NCBI GenBank assembly: GCA_041488095.1
Contig: JBGPOP010000018.1
Location: 1 to 64,000, forward strand
Length of the DNA: 64,000 nucleotides
Direction: 5' to 3'
Source of the DNA: DASYPQ01 sp041488095
Lineage (GTDB): Bacteria; Planctomycetota; UBA1135; GCA-002686595
A program made the position numbers and the translations under genes. This document shows positions 55,326-64,000 of this stretch, one piece after another. Below the pieces are notes generated by a model. That model did not search any database. It saw only the letters and a program-made list of their open reading frames with translations, and was not told the origin of the DNA. Numbering within the stretch: the stretch's first letter is position 1; the number at the start of each line of letters is the position of its first letter.

Positions 55326-56967
55326 GCACGCGGCCGCGCCCGCCGTTCTTCGCGTGCAGGAGCGCCGCGGCGACGAAGCCCTTGAAGATCGGCTGGCAGG
55401 CGAGCGGCGCGCTCTTGAACTCGGGGTGATACTGCACGCCGATGAAGAACGGGTGCTCGGGGATCTCGACGATCTCGACCAGGTTCCTGTGGGGGTTGAT
55501 CCCCGAGAGCCTCATCCCGCCGCTCTGGAACAGCTCGCGGTAGTCGTCGTTGAACTCCCAGCGGTGGCGGTGGCGCTCGAAGATGCGCGTTTCCCCGTAC
55601 AGCCTGTGCGCGAGGCTCCCCGGCTCGATCGCGCACTCGTACGCGCCCAGGCGCATGGTTCCGCCCTTCTCGTGCACGTTCTTCTGGTCGGGCATCAGGC
55701 AGATCACCGGATGCTGCGTGTGGGGCGAGTGCTCGGTCGTGTGCGCGCCCTCCAGGCCCAGGACGTCCCGCGCGAATTCGATCACCGCGCACTGCATGCC
55801 CAGGCAGATCCCGAAGAAGGGGATCCCCTTCTCCCGCGCGTGCCGGATCGCGGCGATCTTGCCCTCGATGCCGCGATCGCCGAAGCCGCCCGGCACCAGG
55901 ATGCCGCTCGCGCCCTCGAGCAGCTTGGTCCCCGAGGAGAGCACGTCCTCGGCGCGCACCTTGCGCACGACCACCTTGCAGCGGTTGGCGATGCCCGCGT
56001 GGCTGAAGGCCTCGTAGATCGACTTGTAGGCGTCGTGCAGCTCGATGTACTTGCCGACCAGCGCGATCTCCACCGACTCGCGCGCCGTGCGGATTCCCTC
56101 GAGCATCGCCTTCCAGTCGTCGAGCCGGGTCTCGCCCGAAGCCGGCAAGGAGAGCCTCTCGGCGATCAAGCGGTCGAGCCCCGCCGCGACGAGGTTCACG
56201 GGCACCTCGTAGATCGAGTACTCGACGTCGCGTTCCTCGATGACGGCCTCGGGCCGCACGTTGCAGAACAGCGAGATCTTCTGCGACATCTCGCGGGTCA
56301 TCTCGCGCTCCGTGCGGCAGATCAGGATGTCGGGCTGGATGCCGATCTCCCGCAGCTTGCCGACCGACTGCTGCGTGGGCTTGGTCTTCATCTCCCCCGA
56401 GGCACGCAGGTAGGGGAGCAGCGTCAGGTGCACGAACAGCACCTCGCCGCGCGGTTTCTCGAGCGCGAACTGCCGCGCGGCCTCGATGAAGGGCAGGCTC
56501 TCGATGTCGCCGACCGTGCCCCCGATCTCGGTGATGGCGACGTCGATCGGCGATCCCATGGCTTTCTCGCTGGCCGACACGCCCTCGTGGATCGCCTCCT
56601 TGATCGCGTCGGTGATGTGCGGGATCACCTGCACGGTGCGGCCCAGGTAGTCACCGCGCCGCTCGCGCGCGATGACCTGGGAGTAGATCTTGCCCGTGGT
56701 GAAGTTGCTGGCCTTGGTCAGCCGGGCGTGCGTGAAGCGCTCGTAGTGCCCCAGGTCGAGGTCGGTCTCCGCGCCGTCGTCGGTGACGTACACCTCGCCG
56801 TGCTGGAAGGGGCTCATCGTGCCCGGGTCGACGTTGATGTAGGGGTCGAGCTTCTGCATGGAGACCTTGAGCCCGCGTCGCTCGAGGATCATGCCGATCG
56901 CGGCCGAGGTGAGGCCCTTGCCCAGGCTCGAAACGACGCCGCCGGTGATGAAGATGTGCTTGGTCAT
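55306..56967 (-). CDS. pyrG: CTP synthase
   Basis: A 553-residue enzyme that aminates UTP to CTP. The N-terminal synthase has TKHIFITGGVVSSLGKGLTS, LDPYINVDPGTMSPFQHGEV and AITEIGGTVGDIESLPFIEA. The C-terminal glutaminase has the nucleophile in PFFGICLGMQCAVIEFARD, the LMPDQK segment, and the His/Glu pair in GVQYHPEFKS. Its ATG overlaps the kdsB stop (ATGA). The 3' end runs into a tandem repeat, so the last five residues are repeated in DNA. Confidence 0.97.
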   Translation of the reverse strand: MTKHIFITGGVVSSLGKGLTSAAIGMILERRGLKVSMQKLDPYINVDPGTMSPFQHGEVYVTDDGAETDLDLGHYERFTHARLTKASNFTTGKIYSQVIARERRGDYLGRTVQVIPHITDAIKEAIHEGVSASEKAMGSPIDVAITEIGGTVGDIESLPFIEAARQFALEKPRGEVLFVHLTLLPYLRASGEMKTKPTQQSVGKLREIGIQPDILICRTEREMTREMSQKISLFCNVRPEAVIEERDVEYSIYEVPVNLVAAGLDRLIAERLSLPASGETRLDDWKAMLEGIRTARESVEIALVGKYIELHDAYKSIYEAFSHAGIANRCKVVVRKVRAEDVLSSGTKLLEGASGILVPGGFGDRGIEGKIAAIRHAREKGIPFFGICLGMQCAVIEFARDVLGLEGAHTTEHSPHTQHPVICLMPDQKNVHEKGGTMRLGAYECAIEPGSLAHRLYGETRIFERHRHRWEFNDDYRELFQSGGMRLSGINPHRNLVEIVEIPEHPFFIGVQYHPEFKSAPLACQPIFKGFVAAALLHAKNGGRGRVREVEHA

Positions 56968-57821
56968 CCGCTCCTCGCTGTCTTCTCGACGTGGGCCTTC
57001 TCCACGGGGCCGACGGGGTTCCTCGGCTGGGCCGTGCGCCAGCGCGCGACGAAGTCGTCGTAGTCCTCGCGCGTGTCGATGCCGGCCGGAGCGCGCGCGG
57101 CGGCGGCGACGTGGATGCGCTCGCCGGCCTCGAGCCAACGCAGCTGCTCCAGGCTCTCGGCCTGCTCCAGCCGCCCCGGGGGCAGCGCGGCGCAGCGCAG
57201 GAGCGCTTGCGGTGTGAACGCGTACACGCCGATGTGCCGGCGAACGGGAAGCTCGCGCGCGCTCGTCGCCGGGGCGCCGTGGCCGCGTCCTGGAATCGGC
57301 GCGCGCGAGAAGTACAGCGCCACGCCGTGCGCGTCGCAGACGACCTTGACCACGCCCGGGCTCCTCCACTCCTGGTCGGAGGAAAGCGGCGCCGCGAGGG
57401 TCGTGATCGCCACCTCGGGGTCGGCGAAAGCCTCGACGACGCGCGCGAGGTCGCGCGGATCGATCTCGGGCTCGTCGCCCTGCACGTTCACGACGACCTC
57501 GGCCCGCTCTCCGTCCGCGGCGAGCTTCTGCCAGGCCTCGCACACGCGGTCGGTGCCGGTGCGATGATCGGCGCGCGTCATCACGGCCTCGATCCCGGCC
57601 CGTCCGGCCGCGGAGGCGACCTCCGGGCTGTCGGTCGCGACGACCACCCGTGCGAAGGCTCCGCTCGACCGGACCGCCCCCGCGGTGTGCTCGAAGAGAC
57701 AGTGGCCGGTCTCCGCGAGCAGCATCTTCCGCGCGAGCCGCGTCGAGGCGAGCCGTGCAGGGATCACCGCGATGGCCCGTCCACGAGCTCTTCCAGCGTC
57801 CTTCGCGCGTCCGGACGACAT
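56964..57821 (-). CDS. kdsB: 3-deoxy-manno-octulosonate cytidylyltransferase
   Basis: A 285-residue enzyme that makes CMP-Kdo for lipopolysaccharide. Motifs are IAVIPARLASTRLARKML, VVVATDSPEVASAAG, DHRTGTDRVCEAW and VVNVQGDEPEIDP, then FSRAPIPG and RRHIGVYAFTPQALL. The first 14 residues and the last 25 are variable. It overlaps pyrG by four bases; pyrG makes CTP, its substrate, so co-expression makes sense. Its ATG overlaps the stop of the upstream lipoprotein gene by one base. Confidence 0.95.
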   Translation of the reverse strand: MSSGRAKDAGRARGRAIAVIPARLASTRLARKMLLAETGHCLFEHTAGAVRSSGAFARVVVATDSPEVASAAGRAGIEAVMTRADHRTGTDRVCEAWQKLAADGERAEVVVNVQGDEPEIDPRDLARVVEAFADPEVAITTLAAPLSSDQEWRSPGVVKVVCDAHGVALYFSRAPIPGRGHGAPATSARELPVRRHIGVYAFTPQALLRCAALPPGRLEQAESLEQLRWLEAGERIHVAAAARAPAGIDTREDYDDFVARWRTAQPRNPVGPVEKAHVEKTARSG

Positions 57822-58393
57822 CAAGGCACCCTTCCCTCGGCGGGCTTGCCCGAGAGGCTCTTCTTCTGCGCCTCCCAGTCCGGGGCCCGGTCGACCGACT
57901 GGAGCTGGTAGATGCTGTTGTACAGCGCCGCGAAGTTGAGCCGGCACTGACGGAAGAGCTTGACGTCGGTGGCGCCCGTGTTCTGGCCGAGGTCGAGGTG
58001 CACGATCCCGTCGGGGGTCTCGACCTCGAGCGACTGGACGGCGCCGGCTCCCGCTGTCACCGCTCCACTCTGCGCGCGGGCGAAGAAGCCCTGCTCGCGG
58101 AAGAACTTCAGCGTCTCTTCGAGGACCTCGTCGGTGGTCACCTTGGTGCCGGCCTCCTCCAGGGGTCGCTTGCTCGAGTAGAGCTTGGTACGGTCGGTGT
58201 GCGACTGGTCGACGAGGACCAGGCTCTGGCCGGAACGCCAGTCGACGAAGCGAACTCGCAGAGGGCGAGTGTTCGCGGGAGCTTCCGCGGCCCGCGAACC
58301 CGACGTCGTTCCGCACGCGGCGAAGCCCAGGGCCGCGAGCGCGAGAGCGCACGGGAGCGTCGCAAGGAGAGCCGGGAACCTGGGCACGGGCAA
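57821..58393 (-). CDS. putative lipoprotein of unknown function
   Basis: A 190-residue protein with a signal peptide (LLATLPCALALAALGFAAC), the last Cys fitting a lipobox. The mature part has RVRFVDWRSGQSLVLVDQSH, TTDEVLEETLKFFREQGFF and EVETPDGIVHLDLGQN segments. The start is TTG at 58393 or GTG at 58387. It is in the operon ahead of kdsB and pyrG, and a role in the envelope is inferred only from that. Confidence 0.7.
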   Translation of the reverse strand: MPVPRFPALLATLPCALALAALGFAACGTTSGSRAAEAPANTRPLRVRFVDWRSGQSLVLVDQSHTDRTKLYSSKRPLEEAGTKVTTDEVLEETLKFFREQGFFARAQSGAVTAGAGAVQSLEVETPDGIVHLDLGQNTGATDVKLFRQCRLNFAALYNSIYQLQSVDRAPDWEAQKKSLSGKPAEGRVP

Positions 58394-58408
58394 AAGATAT
58401 CCGCGCTC

Positions 58409-58430
58409 GGGCAGGGCCTCAAGCCTGCCC
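58409..58430 (-). terminator. hairpin after the GT22/GT39-like gene
   Basis: A perfect 7-base stem GGGCAGG / CCTGCCC with an 8-base loop lies directly after the stop codon. On the minus strand it is followed nine bases later by a short T-rich stretch (TATCTTTT). It is a weak terminator or attenuator ahead of the lipoprotein-kdsB-pyrG operon. Confidence 0.35.
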
Positions 58431-60779
58431 TCATTCCCGCGTCGCCCGAGCGTCGCCTCGCAGGCGTGCTGCGGGAATCACGGGCAGGAGGAACTCGCCG
58501 ACGCGCACGAGGCGGTCGGCGCTGAACCGGAACCCGTCGGGAGTCTCGAGCGGGCTCGCCCCTCCGCCTGGCACCATGGGAGCGTCCTCTCCCGGTCGGG
58601 CGGGGGAGAGGCGCGCTCGCTCGATGGCGCTTCCGTGCGCGAGGGCTTCGGGATCGAACTCGACGACCGCCATCCACAGGGATGCCGGGATGAAATCTCC
58701 GCGACGGTACGCTCCACCGATGGGCTTGAAGGGTCCGCCGGGTCGGAAAGGCTCTTCCGCGGGGACGACGAGGTAGCTCTCCGAGACCACTTCTCCCGGC
58801 TTCCAGGAGCTGGTAGGGTGCAGGCCCCAGACCGGGCCCGGGCAGTGATCGTTCTGCCAGGCGCCGCTCCCGCCGGGGCTCGTGATGCGGTCGAGGAGGG
58901 TGTAGTCGCGCGACAGGCCGGTCGGCGTCGTCCAGCGGTAGGTGATCCAGCCCAGCTCCTGCGGCGGCAGTTGCTGGTAGCGCCAGTCGAGCAGCACCAA
59001 CCGCTCGACCTTCCCCTCCGGCCCGGTGCCGACGAAGTACGCCGGCGGCCAGGGGCACGGCCGGGGTTTCGGAGGCACGTCGGTCCGCATCTCGAAGAGC
59101 AGCTTCTCGCCCTGGCGTCCGCTCCTGCGCTCGAGCACCAGGATCGGCCCCAGGCCCTCGAGGTCGATCGTCTGGTCGTGGACCGCTGCAGCGACCTCGA
59201 AGCGCGCCGCCACGAACTCGAGCAGGTCGGGGTTGCCGGTCAGGACCGGAGTGTGGGTGATGAAGAGATCGAGCCCCTCCAGGTCCGCGAAATCTTCCGC
59301 GCGCCGCTCGGGCGGGTAGCGCGTCCAGAGGTTGAGCTGCCAGGGCAGCTTGACCAGCTCGACCTCCGCCGTCTCGCGCAGGTAGACGGCCCAGTTGTAG
59401 GCACTGGCGACCCGGACGCGCCGGGGCATCGCCGGCTCGGCGGACGCGCGGCCGCGCTGGATTTCCCGCGCCCGGGCGTCGACCCAGTCCATCGCCCGCC
59501 AGTAGTTGCCGAAGCGCCGTGCGCCGAGCGGCGCCAGCGTCGCGACCCCGAGGACGACGACCAGAACGGCGAAAGGAGCATCGACGAGCAGGCGCCACGC
59601 TCTCGAGCGCGGCGCGATCCAGGTCCAGCCGTACGCGCACAGCGCTCCGAGCAGCGGCAGCAGCGGGAGCCACAGGCGGAAGTCCTTCGAACCCTTGTGG
59701 CTCATCGCGAGCACGTTGAGGAAGACGGTGAGCGCCGGGAGCCACACCTTCCAGGTCGGCCGCGTGCTCCCGCGCACCAAACCCAACACGAGCCCCGCGA
59801 TCGCGGGCCAGACGAGCATGCGGGGCAGGTTGACGACGTAGAACCAGGGACTCTGCAGGGCGCGGAGCACCACCTCGTCGGGGAGGACGGCCTCGCGCTT
59901 CTGCAGGGCCAGCATCGCCTTGTAGATGGGCTCGCCGATCGGGCGGAGGCCGATGCGCATGAAGAAGGACGCCAGGACGCCGCCGACGTTCTGCACCAGG
60001 TGATTGGCGAGGCTCGCCCCGGGTGTCCCGTGGACCGCCCAATCGATGAAAACCTGCGCGAGGATGCCGCAAGCGACGCCGAAGAGGATTCCCTTCAGCA
60101 TGGATCGACGTCGCCAGCCGTCGCGCAGGAGCACGAGGAGCGCGACGGCCATGGCGATCAGCAGGCTCTGGTAGGCCATCAGGAAGGCCGCGCCGAGCCA
60201 CAGCCCGGCCCGCCGCCCGCGCTTGAAATCGCCGCGGTCGAGGACCGCTTCCAGCGCGATGCCGGCGCAGATCCCGGCCGCGAAGCCGGGGACCGGCTGG
60301 CTCGAGTACTGGAGGAACACCGGGTTCGCGCCGACCAGGACGCCGGCCATGAGCCCGCCGCGCCGCCCTCCGAGTCGCGCCCCGAGACGCATCGCGACGA
60401 CGACGAGCGCGAGCCCGAGGAGCATCTGCAAGAGGCAGGTCGACCAGACCACCGCGCGCTGATCGGGCAGGCCGATCCAGTCGGCCAGCGCAAAGAAGGG
60501 GACCAGGAGCGTCGAAAAGCCGAACGGACGGATCGCGGTCGAGTCGATCATCCGCTCGCCGCGCTCGAAGACGCGGGCGCGCTCCATGAACTCGACCGAG
60601 TCGGCGATCGGGTAGCCCTCGGTGCCCCACCAGGACCAGAGCTGGAGTGCGAGGACGACTGCGAGGAGCCCGAGAACGATGGGTTCGCTCGAGCGCGGAG
60701 ACCAAGGCTGCTCAGGTCGCGCGTCCGGCCGGTTGCGCGAGTCGCTCTCGGGTGCCGGGTCGCTCGCTGTCGGGATCAC
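58431..60779 (-). CDS. polytopic glycosyltransferase, GT22/GT39-like
   Basis: A 782-residue inner-membrane protein. About ten helices in residues 30-430 carry the features of polyprenol-sugar transferases: GYPIADSVEFMERARV after the first helix with a catalytic-type Asp, and AMSHKGSKDFRLWLPLLPLL, which matches the GT22 phrase SHKExRF. The C-terminal 300 residues are soluble, with DLFITHTPVLTGNPDLLEF, and are probably periplasmic. The start is GTG at 60779. Substrate unknown; the next operon makes CMP-Kdo. Confidence 0.75.
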   Translation of the reverse strand: MIPTASDPAPESDSRNRPDARPEQPWSPRSSEPIVLGLLAVVLALQLWSWWGTEGYPIADSVEFMERARVFERGERMIDSTAIRPFGFSTLLVPFFALADWIGLPDQRAVVWSTCLLQMLLGLALVVVAMRLGARLGGRRGGLMAGVLVGANPVFLQYSSQPVPGFAAGICAGIALEAVLDRGDFKRGRRAGLWLGAAFLMAYQSLLIAMAVALLVLLRDGWRRRSMLKGILFGVACGILAQVFIDWAVHGTPGASLANHLVQNVGGVLASFFMRIGLRPIGEPIYKAMLALQKREAVLPDEVVLRALQSPWFYVVNLPRMLVWPAIAGLVLGLVRGSTRPTWKVWLPALTVFLNVLAMSHKGSKDFRLWLPLLPLLGALCAYGWTWIAPRSRAWRLLVDAPFAVLVVVLGVATLAPLGARRFGNYWRAMDWVDARAREIQRGRASAEPAMPRRVRVASAYNWAVYLRETAEVELVKLPWQLNLWTRYPPERRAEDFADLEGLDLFITHTPVLTGNPDLLEFVAARFEVAAAVHDQTIDLEGLGPILVLERRSGRQGEKLLFEMRTDVPPKPRPCPWPPAYFVGTGPEGKVERLVLLDWRYQQLPPQELGWITYRWTTPTGLSRDYTLLDRITSPGGSGAWQNDHCPGPVWGLHPTSSWKPGEVVSESYLVVPAEEPFRPGGPFKPIGGAYRRGDFIPASLWMAVVEFDPEALAHGSAIERARLSPARPGEDAPMVPGGGASPLETPDGFRFSADRLVRVGEFLLPVIPAARLRGDARATRE

Positions 60780-60849
60780 CTCAACTCACCCACGCCGCAT
60801 CCAGTGTGGGCATCAAACCTCCACACTCCATCTGGTGGGAAAAAATGAA

Positions 60850-60869
60850 AAAGAGAAACAATTCTCTTT
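60850..60869. promoter_or_regulatory. perfect 8-bp palindrome next to the LysM promoter
   Basis: AAAGAGAA / TTCTCTTT with a 4-base ACAA spacer, in the most AT-rich part of the divergent region. Its right end overlaps the first bases of the likely -35 box, so it may be an operator. Confidence 0.45.
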
Positions 60870-60896
60870 GACTCCGCGCCGATCGCTTCACATAAC
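60868..60896 (+). promoter_or_regulatory. sigma70-type promoter for the LysM gene
   Basis: TTGACT at 60868-60873, then a 17-base spacer and CATAAC at 60891-60896. The -35 is 5 of 6 to consensus and the -10 is 4 of 6. It lies about 90 bases upstream of the ATG at 60985. Confidence 0.5.
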
Positions 60897-60984
60897 CGAT
60901 CCGCGTGGGCGGCCGGCGCTCAGCGCCGGAAGGTCTTCGTAAACAACTGTTTCCCAAGGACTTGGGGGAAGCTGAAAGGCTGCA

Positions 60985-61767
60985 ATGGGCAAGGTCGAGA
61001 AGTGGGTGGTTCTGGGGGTGCTGACCCTGATCATCGGGATCCTGGTGGTCTCCCTGACGGTCGACGATCCGCTGAAGAAGGACAGCGTGGTCATGGCCAA
61101 TGGACCGGACAGCGCGCCGCCCATCACCCCGATCCTCGCTCGAGGCAACGAGGGAAAGACCGCCGCTGCTCCGATGGAGACGGCCAAGCCTGCCGCGGGA
61201 GCGCCCAGCGCCCTGCTGAATTCCAGCATCGACACGGCGGCGCCAGAAGCCCAGCCCATCGCGCCGGCGCCCGCGATCCCCCCCGATTCGATCCTCAAGA
61301 CGACCGACGGACTGCAGCCCTCGTACATGACCGACATGAAGTTCTACACCTGGAAGGCGGGTGACACTTTCCCGATCCTCGCGCAGCGGTTCTACGGCGA
61401 CCTCGCGCGTCTGGCCACCCTGCGCCGCGTCAACGAAGGGAAGACCGATGTCCAGCCGGGCGATCGGATCCTGATCCCGGTCTACGACCTCGACTCCACG
61501 CCGCCGGTCGCAGCCCACTCGACGGCTCAGGTTGCAGGACCGACGGCCTCTTCTCCGCCGGTGAAGACGGAAAAAACAGCCAAGGCGCCCGCCGCGGCCG
61601 TCGCGAGTCCGCGCTCCCACATCGTCCAGGAGGGCGAGAGCCTGTGGAGGATCGCCAGACAGGAGCTCGGATCGGGCGCGCGCTGGAACGAGATCTACGA
61701 GGCCAATCGCGACGTGCTGTCGAGCCCCGAGGCCTTGCGCACCGGGCAGAAGCTGCGCATTCCCTAG
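60985..61767 (+). CDS. membrane-anchored protein with two LysM domains
   Basis: A 260-residue protein. One helix at residues 7-26 (WVVLGVLTLIIGILVVSL) anchors it with the C-terminus outside. A Pro/Ala-rich linker follows. LysM 1, near residues 118-165, has FYTWKAGDTFPILAQRFYGD and ends VQPGDRILIP; LysM 2, near 210-260, has HIVQEGESLWRIARQELGSG and ends RTGQKLRIP. LysM domains bind peptidoglycan or chitin chains. It is a single gene, divergent from the glycosyltransferase gene and convergent with the NtrC-type gene. Confidence 0.9.
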   Translation: MGKVEKWVVLGVLTLIIGILVVSLTVDDPLKKDSVVMANGPDSAPPITPILARGNEGKTAAAPMETAKPAAGAPSALLNSSIDTAAPEAQPIAPAPAIPPDSILKTTDGLQPSYMTDMKFYTWKAGDTFPILAQRFYGDLARLATLRRVNEGKTDVQPGDRILIPVYDLDSTPPVAAHSTAQVAGPTASSPPVKTEKTAKAPAAAVASPRSHIVQEGESLWRIARQELGSGARWNEIYEANRDVLSSPEALRTGQKLRIP

Positions 61768-61806
61768 GACGCTCAGGGAGCGTGCGCCGGCCGTGCATCT
61801 CGCGCC

Positions 61807-63225
61807 TCACTTGAGGCCGTAGCGTTCCAGCTTCTTGTAGAGATGGCTCCTCTGCATGTCGAGGCGCTCCGCCGTGCGCTTCACGTTGCCCTCGTTCTCG
61901 GCGAGCTTCGTCCTGAAGAACAGCGCCTCGCTGCGGTTCTTGAACTCCTCGAAGGTCGGCGCGGCGAAAGGATCGGCGCCGGGATCCGCAGCACGAGGTG
62001 ATGTGACCGCGAGCCCCGGACCGTCGGCGAGGAGCTGCTCGAGCTCCGCGCGCGTGATGTCCGGGCCCTGCGCGAACACGTCCGCGCCCTCGAGCAGGTT
62101 CTTGAGCTGCCGCACGTTGCCCGGGTAGTCGAGGGTTTGCAGGAGCTCCGCGGCGGCCGGCTCGAGCCCGCGCGGACTCCGGCCGCAGCGGTCCCCGATC
62201 TCCCTGAGGAACGCGCGCGCGAGCGCGTGCACGTCCTCGCGGCGCTCGCGCAGCGGCGGGACGCGCAACGGGACCACGTTGAGCCGATAGAAGAGGTCCA
62301 GGCGGAAGGACTTCTCCTCGACGGCCCTGGCGAGGTCGGCGTTCGTGGCGGCGATCACGCGGATGTCGACGGGGATCGTCCGGCTCTCGCCGACGCGCGT
62401 GATCTCATGCGTCTCGAGGGCACGCAGGACGTTGGCCTGCGCGGCGAGCGCCATGTCGCCGATCTCGTCCAGGAACAGCGTCCCGCCCTCGGCCGCCTCG
62501 AAGTGGCCGATCCGGCGCTCGAAAGCGCCGGTGAAGCTGCCCTTCTCGTGGCCGAACAGCTCCGACTCGATCAGCTCGTCGGGAATGGCGGCGCAGTTGA
62601 CCGTCACGAACGGGCCCGCGGCGCGCGGGCTGGCGTAGTGGATGTTGCGCGCGACGACCTCCTTGCCGGTGCCGTTCTCACCCGTGATCAGGACCGAGGC
62701 GTCCGAGCCCGCGACCTGCGCAACCTGGCTCGAGAGCCGCCGGATCGCAGCGCTCTCGCCGAGCAGCCGCCAGCGCTCGGAGAGCTGGCGCTTGAGCCGC
62801 TGGTTCTCGGCTGCAAGGCGGTCCTCGCGAAGGATCGCGCGCAGGGTCACGAGCACGCGGTTCTCCTCGAGGGGTTTCTCGAGGAAGTTGACCGCGCCCT
62901 TCCGGATCGCCTCGACCGCGGTCGAGATGTCGCCGTGGCCGGAGATGATGACGACCGGGGGCGGCGAGGGGCGGGTCTGGAGACGCTCGAGGAGGCCCAT
63001 GCCGTCGAGGCGCGGCATCTTGAGATCCGTGAGCACGGCCGCGGGATGGCGGCCCTTCTTCTGCTCGGCGTCGAGCCGCTTCTCGGCCTCCTCGCCGTCC
63101 TTCGCCGTCCACACCTCGAAGCCCTCATAGGTAAGCAGCATCTCCAGCGCGAGCCGGATGTCGCCGTCGTCGTCGACGACGAGAATCGGCGTGCGCGCGG
63201 GGCTCGGCTGGGGCGCGGGGCTCAT
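61807..63225 (-). CDS. NtrC-type sigma54-dependent response regulator
   Basis: A 472-residue activator. The receiver has VVDDDGD, the phosphoacceptor Asp67 in LTDLKMPR, and Lys in FLEKPL. The AAA+ domain has Walker A GENGTGKE at 182-189, the sigma54-contact motif GSFTGA at 229-234 (a Ser variant of GAFTGA), and Walker B GTLFLDEIGD. The C-terminal helix-turn-helix (GNVKRTAERLDMQRSHLYKK) is of the Fis type. No histidine kinase is adjacent. It is divergent from anmK, with 87 bases between the starts. Confidence 0.95.
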   Translation of the reverse strand: MSPAPQPSPARTPILVVDDDGDIRLALEMLLTYEGFEVWTAKDGEEAEKRLDAEQKKGRHPAAVLTDLKMPRLDGMGLLERLQTRPSPPPVVIISGHGDISTAVEAIRKGAVNFLEKPLEENRVLVTLRAILREDRLAAENQRLKRQLSERWRLLGESAAIRRLSSQVAQVAGSDASVLITGENGTGKEVVARNIHYASPRAAGPFVTVNCAAIPDELIESELFGHEKGSFTGAFERRIGHFEAAEGGTLFLDEIGDMALAAQANVLRALETHEITRVGESRTIPVDIRVIAATNADLARAVEEKSFRLDLFYRLNVVPLRVPPLRERREDVHALARAFLREIGDRCGRSPRGLEPAAAELLQTLDYPGNVRQLKNLLEGADVFAQGPDITRAELEQLLADGPGLAVTSPRAADPGADPFAAPTFEEFKNRSEALFFRTKLAENEGNVKRTAERLDMQRSHLYKKLERYGLK

Positions 63226-63312
63226 GGAAGAGATCGTGCCACCCGCGCGAAGGGGGCGCCAGGAGCGCTGGCCCCTTCCCAGGGCACCGCTCGCGCGCTA
63301 TCCCCTGATCGC

Positions 63313-64000
63313 GTGGACGGCCTGCGCGCCGCGTTCGACCGAGGAGCCGTCGTCGCCGGCGTGCTCTCGGGCACCTCCGCCGACGGGATCGACGTGGTCC
63401 TCGCGCGGATCCGGTGCGAGTCGGGATCCCTCCTGCAACCGGAGCCTCTCGCATTCTTCGTCGAGACTTTCCCCGAGAACGTCCGTGCCCGCGTGCGCGC
63501 CGTCCTGGACGAGAAGATCCCGGGCCCGCGCGAGTGTGCGCTCCTCTCTCGCGACCTCGGTCTCGCTTTCGGCCGCGTCACGCGCGAGTGCGCGCGGCGC
63601 GCAGGCCTCGTGCTCGACCTGGTCGGCAGCCACGGGCAGACCGTGTGGCACCACGACGGGCGCGAGCCGAGCGGCGCTGCGACGCTCCAGCTCGGCGACG
63701 GCGACTTCGTCGCCGAGGAATCCGGCTGCGCGGTCGCCAGCGATTTCCGCCAGGCCGACATCGCGGCCGGCGGCGAGGGAGCGCCGCTCTCCGCCCTCGC
63801 CGACGGACTGATCTTCGCCTCGGCTCCACGCCCGTGCGCGATCCTGAATCTGGGCGGCATGGCGAACCTCTCGGTCCTCGGCCGCGGAGACGAATTGCTC
63901 GCCTTCGATACCGGGCCGGCCGGCAGCCTCCTCGACGGGCTCGCGCGGCGCCTGTTCGACGAGCCCTTCGACCGAGGCGGAGCCCGCGCGCTCGCCGGCC
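63313..64000 (+). CDS. anmK: anhydro-N-acetylmuramic acid kinase, 5' part (runs off the window)
   Basis: The first 229 codons of a sugar kinase that phosphorylates anhydro-MurNAc in cell-wall recycling. Motifs are VAGVLSGTSADGIDVVLARI at residues about 14-33, VGSHGQTVWHHDG, QLGDGDFVAEESG, FRQADIAAGGEGAPLSAL, ILNLGGMANLSVL and FDTGPAGSLLDGL. The start is GTG at 63313, since no ATG fits. The C-terminal third lies beyond the window edge. Confidence 0.92.
   Translation, partial: MDGLRAAFDRGAVVAGVLSGTSADGIDVVLARIRCESGSLLQPEPLAFFVETFPENVRARVRAVLDEKIPGPRECALLSRDLGLAFGRVTRECARRAGLVLDLVGSHGQTVWHHDGREPSGAATLQLGDGDFVAEESGCAVASDFRQADIAAGGEGAPLSALADGLIFASAPRPCAILNLGGMANLSVLGRGDELLAFDTGPAGSLLDGLARRLFDEPFDRGGARALAG

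Overview
The window is GC-rich (high G/C at third codon positions throughout) and tightly packed with bacterial genes, many in short operons with ATGA or GTGA overlaps. The cell looks like a diderm with lipopolysaccharide (kdsB, a YejM-like protein, lipoproteins, type IV pilin-like proteins, tatC). Large secreted FG-GAP, BNR, TolB-type propeller and beta-helix proteins, two of which share a Cys-rich C-terminal module, together with sulfatase-fold proteins and an MglA/roadblock cassette, suggest a Planctomycetota-like bacterium. Myxococcota-type lineages also carry MglA cassettes, so this placement is inference from remembered family distributions, not a search.

Layout. 0-5.7 kb: a shortened DUF4011-type helicase, an inositol-monophosphatase-like gene with a DUF2203 gene, thioredoxin reductase, and a TPR-like protein. 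5.7-9.7 kb: a three-gene pilin-like operon whose last gene carries a CxxCH motif. 9.8-15 kb: a short-chain dehydrogenase and two large secreted repeat proteins. 15-21.6 kb: rho-coaE, a membrane coiled-coil protein ending in a BRCT-like domain, a large nested-palindrome element, tatC-cinA and tRNA-Gln. 21.7-30.7 kb: an alkaline-phosphatase-superfamily protein and a lipoate ligase, an OPT transporter, then gcvT-gcvH-gcvP behind a glycine riboswitch. The lipoate ligase may lipoylate GcvH.

30.7-38.9 kb: a giant Ig-like-repeat lipoprotein followed by a five-gene cassette: TPR-membrane protein, TPR plus roadblock-like protein, roadblock protein, MglA-type GTPase with a C-terminal membrane anchor, and an MglB-like roadblock protein. 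This looks like a membrane-bound Ras-like GTPase switch and is the strongest candidate for an undescribed system. 39-43.9 kb: rpmB, a 30-residue very basic peptide, an HU protein, metG with an orphan OmpR-type regulator, and a glutaryl-CoA-dehydrogenase-like gene.

44-48 kb: a seven-repeat propeller protein and a frameshifted beta-helix gene, both lower in GC than their surroundings. 47.9-60.8 kb: an envelope region with GT87-like glycosyltransferases, an RlmI/RlmK-like methyltransferase, a YejM-like protein, a zinc-ribbon methyltransferase, a divergent CDP-alcohol phosphatidyltransferase, the operon lipoprotein-kdsB-pyrG-DUF1844, and a polytopic GT22/GT39-like protein. 61-64 kb: a LysM protein, an NtrC-type regulator, and the 5' part of anmK running off the window.

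No CRISPR array, insertion sequence, rRNA or recognisable prophage was seen.
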